Below are positions 7,311 through 10,580 of a stretch of DNA of 10,580 nt, piece after piece. Each line of letters begins with the position of its first letter. Within the stretch, counting starts at the first letter, position 1. The position numbers and the translations under genes were made by a program. The notes under the pieces are model-generated. The model was not told the DNA's origin. It saw nothing but the letters and a program-made list of their open reading frames with translations, and did not search any database. Source of the DNA: Prevotellaceae bacterium UBA1787 (GTDB lineage Bacteria > Bacteroidota > Bacteroidia > Bacteroidales > Bacteroidaceae); assembly GCA_002315195.1 (NCBI GenBank), contig DCGD01000145.1, positions 3,840 to 14,419 of the forward strand. Direction: 5' to 3'.

Positions 7311-7318
7311 CAAAAGTA
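7311..7318 (-). promoter_or_regulatory. Bacteroidetes-type -7 element for the DUF5715-truA-yhhN-EamA group
   Basis: On the minus strand these bases read TACTTTTG, a full match to TAnnTTTG. The G lies 23 nt from the ATG at 7288, predicting a leader of about 18 nt. The -33 element is poor: only a TTTA-like sequence is found at about the right distance. The placement in the divergent gap supports the call more than the -33 does. Confidence 0.5.
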
Positions 7319-7332
7319 CGCAAAAAATATAG

Positions 7333-7362
7333 TTTGTAATTAAAGAGAAATGAGTATTTTTG
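7333..7362 (+). promoter_or_regulatory. Bacteroidetes-type promoter of phoH
   Basis: A TTTG (7333-7336) and TATTTTTG (7355-7362) are separated by 18 nt. This fits the Bacteroidetes -33/-7 pattern (TTTG, 19-21 nt, TAnnTTTG) apart from being one base short in spacing. Transcription would begin near 7367, leaving a leader of only about 10 nt before the phoH ATG at 7377. The promoter is back to back with the predicted minus-strand promoter at 7311-7318, so the two groups may share regulators. Confidence 0.65.
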
Positions 7363-7376
7363 CACAAAACTAAAGA

Positions 7377-8363
7377 ATGATAGAGAAGCATTTTGTTTTA
7401 GATGGCGTTGAACCCACTGTGTTTTACGGTGTTAACAATGTCAATTTAAGGATGATCAAGTCGCTTTTTCCCAAATTGCGCATAATGGCTCGTGACAATG
7501 TCATGAAAGTGATGGGCGAAGATGGCGATTTGGTTGTTTTTGAAGAAAGATTGAATGCTTTGATTGAACACTGTGTCAAGTACAATACGATTTCGGAAGA
7601 GGACATTGTATGCGTGATGCACGGTGGAAAGACAAAGGATGAGAGTGCGGAAGATGTAATTGTATATAGTACGTCAGGAAAACCTATCCGCGCGCGTAGT
7701 GAAAACCAGTTGAGATTGGTGAAAGCCTGCGAAAAAAATGATATGATTTTTGCAACAGGCCCTGCCGGTACGGGTAAAACTTATGTGAGCATAGCGCTTG
7801 CCGTCAGAGCATTGAAACGCAAGGAAATTCGGCGGATTGTTCTTTCGCGTCCCGCCGTGGAAGCGGGTGAAAAACTTGGTTTTCTTCCGGGAGACATGAA
7901 AGACAAAATTGATCCCTATCTGCAGCCATTGTATGATGCATTGGAAGAAATGATACCCGGCGCCAAACTTAAGGAATATTTGGAAACCAATGTCATTCAA
8001 ATCGCTCCTTTGGCGTTCATGCGCGGACGGACGCTGAATGACGCCGTAGTGATTTTGGATGAAGCGCAGAACACGACAACCAGCCAGATAAAGATGTTTC
8101 TGACGCGAATGGGCATGAATACCAAAATGATAGTGACGGGTGATTGCACCCAAATAGATTTGCCCGTTTCGCAGCGTTCGGGGTTGATAGAGGCCATGCG
8201 CATCCTTGCGAACGTAAAAGGCATCTCTTTTGTGGAATTCAATCAAAAAGACATAGTCCGCCATAAATTGGTGATGCGCATCGTGGAGGCATACGAACAG
8301 GAAGAGAAGAAACGAAAGGCAATGAAAACGGATGCCACACTCCACAGTGATACCAAAGTGTAA
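7377..8363 (+). CDS. PhoH-like ATPase
   Basis: This cytoplasmic P-loop ATPase of 328 residues is of the PhoH type, related to the helicase-like phosphate-starvation protein PhoH/YbeZ. An N-terminal domain (about 1-105) precedes the ATPase core. The Walker A motif GPAGTGKT is at 128-135, and SRPAVEAGEKLGFLPGD lies at about 155-171. The Walker B motif VVILDEAQN is at 222-230, and the sensor-like VTGDCTQIDLP at 251-261. The C-terminus is charged and lysine/glutamate-rich. The family is linked to RNA metabolism, partly through genetic and physical association with the endoribonuclease YbeY, but its exact role is not settled. ybeY is not in this window. The gene opens the plus-strand group, 47 nt before purC. 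The ATG at 7377 is chosen because it follows the promoter closely and gives the family's N-terminus. Often annotated phoH, although phosphate control is not shown here. Confidence 0.95.
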   Translation: MIEKHFVLDGVEPTVFYGVNNVNLRMIKSLFPKLRIMARDNVMKVMGEDGDLVVFEERLNALIEHCVKYNTISEEDIVCVMHGGKTKDESAEDVIVYSTSGKPIRARSENQLRLVKACEKNDMIFATGPAGTGKTYVSIALAVRALKRKEIRRIVLSRPAVEAGEKLGFLPGDMKDKIDPYLQPLYDALEEMIPGAKLKEYLETNVIQIAPLAFMRGRTLNDAVVILDEAQNTTTSQIKMFLTRMGMNTKMIVTGDCTQIDLPVSQRSGLIEAMRILANVKGISFVEFNQKDIVRHKLVMRIVEAYEQEEKKRKAMKTDATLHSDTKV

Positions 8364-8410
8364 GCAATATAATATAGTTGAAAAATAACAATCTTAAAAA
8401 ATAACAGCAA

Positions 8411-9349
8411 ATGGAAGCTTTAACAAAAACAACTTATAATTTCCCGGGACAGGAGGGTGTTTATAATGGAAAAGTGCGTGATGTCTATAATTTAGGTGAC
8501 AAGCTTGTAATGGTTGCCACCGACCGTATTTCAGCGTTCGACGTCATTCTTCCAAAGGGTATTCCGTTCAAAGGTCAGGTCTTGAATCAGATAGCGGCCA
8601 AGTTCCTTGATGCGACGAATGACATTTGTCCCAACTGGAAGACAGCCACTCCGGATCCAATGGTAACAGTCGGTGTCATGTGCAAGGGCTTTCCCGTTGA
8701 AATGATTGTGCGTGGCTATCTCTGCGGTTCGGCATGGCGTGCCTACAAGAACGGTGTAAGAGAAATATGTGGGGTGAAATTGCCGGATGGCATGAAGGAA
8801 AACCAGAAATTTCCCGAACCCATCATCACGCCAACGACCAAGGCGGAAATCGGAGAACACGACGCGGACATTTCCAAAGAGGAAATTCTTGCAAAGGGAC
8901 TTGCCACACCGGAGGAATATGCACTGTTGGAAAAATATACACTCGCTTTGTTCAAGCGCGGAACGGAAATCGCCGCGTCGCGTGGATTGATTTTGGTAGA
9001 TACCAAATATGAGTTTGGCACGCACGATGGGACGATTTACCTTATGGACGAAATCCATACGCCTGATTCCAGCCGTTATTTCTACAGTGATGGTTATCAG
9101 GAAAAGTTTGAGAAAGGTGAGCCGCAACGTCAATTGTCGAAGGAATTTGTACGTGAATGGTTGATGGAAAATGGCTTTCAGGGAAAAGACGGACAAAAGG
9201 TGCCGGATATGACACCCGAAATCGTGGAAAACATCAGCAACCGCTACATTGAACTCTATGAGAATATCACCGGAGAGACTTTCAAAAAGGAAATTGACGG
9301 TGATGTCGCCGCACGAATTGAGAAAAACGTGAATGAATATTTGAAATAA
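8411..9349 (+). CDS. purC: Phosphoribosylaminoimidazole-succinocarboxamide synthase (SAICAR synthetase)
   Basis: PurC joins CAIR and aspartate with ATP to form SAICAR in de novo purine synthesis. The 312-residue product is of the longer type, as opposed to the roughly 240-residue E. coli type. GKVRDVY (20-26) is the glycine-rich ATP-binding turn. Other motifs are [10 protein letters not shown] (36-45), [10 protein letters not shown] (100-109), [16 protein letters not shown] (136-151), LVDTKYEFG (195-203) and [11 protein letters not shown] (213-223). All are intact. It follows phoH after 47 nt of AT-rich DNA without a convincing promoter (one near match, TATAGTTG at 8373-8380, lacks a -33), so co-transcription with phoH is likely but not certain. 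The start has an A-rich leader and no Shine-Dalgarno. No purine riboswitch is visible. Confidence 0.97.
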   Translation: MEALTKTTYNFPGQEGVYNGKVRDVYNLGDKLVMVATDRISAFDVILPKGIPFKGQVLNQIAAKFLDATNDICPNWKTATPDPMVTVGVMCKGFPVEMIVRGYLCGSAWRAYKNGVREICGVKLPDGMKENQKFPEPIITPTTKAEIGEHDADISKEEILAKGLATPEEYALLEKYTLALFKRGTEIAASRGLILVDTKYEFGTHDGTIYLMDEIHTPDSSRYFYSDGYQEKFEKGEPQRQLSKEFVREWLMENGFQGKDGQKVPDMTPEIVENISNRYIELYENITGETFKKEIDGDVAARIEKNVNEYLK

Positions 9350-9362
9350 TATCAAGTCATGG

Positions 9363-9393
9363 CAGGGAGACTTTCCGTAGGGAAAAATCCCTG
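9363..9393 (+). promoter_or_regulatory. Two-part hairpin between purC and menG
   Basis: An outer stem pairs CAGGGA (9363-9368) with TCCCTG (9388-9393). Inside it TTTCC (9372-9376) pairs with GGAAA (9381-9385) across the loop GTAG, with a GAC/AA internal loop between the stems. That gives 11 base pairs in 31 nt. An alternative fold pairs AGGGA with TCCCT across AAAA (9379-9392). No T-run follows, so it is not an intrinsic terminator. It lies 14 nt after the purC stop and 25 nt before the preferred menG start. It could tune menG translation or mRNA stability. Confidence 0.45.
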
Positions 9394-9418
9394 TTCCATG
9401 AAAAATCTAATTGACGAT

Positions 9419-10156
9419 ATGGGGTATGCGCAAGAACAGATAAAGCCTTACGACAGCAATGAACCAAAAGGAAAGCAGGTGGAGACAATGTTTGACAACA
9501 TTGCCCATAGCTATGATTTTCTGAACCATTGTCTGTCATTGGGCATAGACCGTTATTGGCGACGTGCCGCCATCAAGGCAATGATGAGGTTTCCTCATCG
9601 GGAAATACTCGATGTAGCTACCGGCACGGGAGATTTCGCCTTGTTGACAGCGCGTCGGTTGAAACCTGCGCACCTTGTTGCAACCGACTTGTCAGAAGGT
9701 ATGATGGACGTGGGACGAGCCAAAGTGTGCAAGGCCCGATTGGACAATGTCATCAGTTTCCAAAGAGCAGACTGCACGAACCTCTCGTTTCGGGATGAGA
9801 GTTTCGACGTGGTCACTGTTGCGTATGGTGTCCGAAATTTCCAGGATTTGGATAGGGGATTGTGCGAGATGCATCGTGTACTTCGCGAGGGGGGGCATGC
9901 GGTTATTTTGGAATTGTGCGTTCCTCAAAGTTTTCCCATGAAGCAGTTGTTCCATATCTATTCCCATGTCGTGATGCCCTTGATAGGACGGCTCATATCG
10001 CGTGATACCAGTGCCTATGCGTATCTTCCGGCGACCATGGAGGCTTTCCCGCAGGGAGAAATCATGCAGGGCATACTGAAGAAGGCGGGGTTCTCTCAAG
10101 TTTCTTTCAAGCGTTACACGTTTGGTCTCAATACCATGTACATCGCCCAAAAATAG
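9419..10156 (+). CDS. menG: Demethylmenaquinone methyltransferase (UbiE/MenG)
   Basis: This SAM-dependent methyltransferase adds the final ring methyl group in menaquinone synthesis; the family (UbiE) also acts in ubiquinone synthesis, which Bacteroidetes lack. From the ATG at 9419 the product has 245 residues, the length of Bacteroides homologues, and begins [13 protein letters not shown] as they do. [18 protein letters not shown] precedes the SAM-binding motif [11 protein letters not shown] (64-74). [10 protein letters not shown] lies at 87-96 and [13 protein letters not shown] starts at 136. The family C-terminal signature [16 protein letters not shown] lies near 198-213. The in-frame ATGs at 9359 and 9398 would add 20 or 7 residues not typical of the family and would place the start upstream of, or right behind, the intergenic hairpin. 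The gene follows purC by 69 nt and precedes aroE by 7 nt. AroE feeds chorismate into the same end product. Confidence 0.93.
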   Translation: MGYAQEQIKPYDSNEPKGKQVETMFDNIAHSYDFLNHCLSLGIDRYWRRAAIKAMMRFPHREILDVATGTGDFALLTARRLKPAHLVATDLSEGMMDVGRAKVCKARLDNVISFQRADCTNLSFRDESFDVVTVAYGVRNFQDLDRGLCEMHRVLREGGHAVILELCVPQSFPMKQLFHIYSHVVMPLIGRLISRDTSAYAYLPATMEAFPQGEIMQGILKKAGFSQVSFKRYTFGLNTMYIAQK

Positions 10157-10163
10157 AGTAGCC

Positions 10164-10580
10164 ATGGATTTGTACGGTTTGATAGGTTTTCCTTTGGCCC
10201 ATTCCTACAGCAGGGCTTTTTTCAACGGGAAATTTGAAAAGGAGGGGTTGGATGCCCGTTACCGGAATTTTGAAATGGAATCGGTAGAGGAATTGCCGGA
10301 TATGCTTGCAAATCAACCTGACTTGAAAGGCTTGAACGTGACCATTCCACATAAATGCACAGTGATGCCTTTTTTGGATGCCGTGAGCGATGAGGCGCGC
10401 GAGGTGGGTGCGGTCAATGTCATTCGGATTACCAGGACTGGTGGTCGCGTATTCCTTAAAGGATATAATACGGACGTTATGGGCTTTGTCCAATCCATTT
10501 CTCCACTGCTGAAGCCAAACCATCGGAAGGCTTTGGTGCTGGGTACCGGCGGCGCTTCTCGTGCCGTATGTTGTGGCTTC
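10164..10580 (+). CDS. aroE: Shikimate dehydrogenase (N-terminal 139 residues; runs off window)
   Basis: AroE reduces 3-dehydroshikimate to shikimate with NADPH, in the pathway to chorismate, aromatic amino acids and menaquinone. The frame is open from the ATG at 10164 to the last base, giving 139 residues of a protein that usually has 245-280. The shikimate-binding S14 and S16 are in PLAHSYS. The catalytic lysine K64 is in NVTIPHK (58-64). N85 (GAVNV) and D104 (YNTD) are the other substrate contacts. The NADP-binding loop GTGGASRA begins at 127. It starts 7 nt after the menG stop, so the two are surely co-transcribed. No Shine-Dalgarno is evident. No frameshift was found when the frame was translated by hand. 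Confidence 0.95.
   Translation, partial: MDLYGLIGFPLAHSYSRAFFNGKFEKEGLDARYRNFEMESVEELPDMLANQPDLKGLNVTIPHKCTVMPFLDAVSDEAREVGAVNVIRITRTGGRVFLKGYNTDVMGFVQSISPLLKPNHRKALVLGTGGASRAVCCGF

Noticed and set aside
7674..8345. Minus-strand open frame of 223 codons opposite phoH
   Set aside because: It mirrors the PhoH ATPase core and its translation resembles no known family.
8364..8410. Possible separate promoter for purC (TATAGTTG at 8373-8380)
   Set aside because: It has one mismatch in the -7 consensus and no TTTG at the -33 distance. Co-transcription from the phoH promoter is simpler.
8531..9355. Long minus-strand open frame of 274 codons opposite purC
   Set aside because: It is an antisense shadow of a strongly conserved gene. 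The translation has no recognisable motif, and purC fully explains the coding signal.
9359..9418. N-terminal extension of MenG from ATGs at 9359 or 9398
   Set aside because: The extension is not typical of the family and covers the intergenic hairpin. The ATG at 9419 gives the usual 245-residue protein.

Overview
The window looks like chromosomal housekeeping DNA from a member of the Bacteroidales (Bacteroides/Prevotella-like). Three things support this. Promoter elements match the Bacteroidetes pattern (-7 TAnnTTTG, with a TTTG-type -33). A-rich leaders without an evident Shine-Dalgarno precede most starts (for example purC, prfA, truA). The proteins are of Bacteroidales type: a RF1 of 370 residues, a long SAICAR synthetase, a 245-residue MenG, and a DUF5715-like protein. 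There is no tRNA, rRNA, CRISPR array, insertion sequence or phage gene, and no gene-free stretch longer than about 150 bases.

Layout. From 7288 leftwards, two minus-strand groups follow each other. The first (7288 to 4147) is a membrane-anchored DUF5715-like protein, truA, a YhhN/lysoplasmalogenase-family membrane protein and an EamA/DMT transporter. These are tightly spaced (12 nt, 4 nt overlap, 14 nt), as in an operon. The second (4004 to beyond base 1) has its own predicted promoter at about 4029-4036. It carries a sulfide:quinone-reductase-like flavoprotein, prfA (RF1), pyrF and a SAMHD1-like HD phosphohydrolase that runs off the left edge. From 7377 rightwards, a plus-strand group carries phoH, purC, menG (ubiE) and aroE, and aroE runs off the right edge. 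Back-to-back predicted promoters between 7289 and 7376 drive the divergent groups.

How the genes work together. The plus-strand group joins RNA metabolism (PhoH-like ATPase), de novo purine synthesis (PurC), the last menaquinone step (MenG) and the shikimate pathway (AroE), which supplies chorismate for menaquinone. The minus-strand groups combine translation and tRNA modification (RF1, TruA), pyrimidine synthesis (PyrF), possible dNTP or nucleotide turnover (HD protein), and membrane or envelope functions (YhhN, EamA, DUF5715, SQR-like).

No clearly undescribed system is visible. The points most worth a second look are the divergent M15-peptidase-like signature in the DUF5715-like protein, the SQR-like protein with a Tat-like N-terminus and short C-terminus, and a two-part hairpin between purC and menG.
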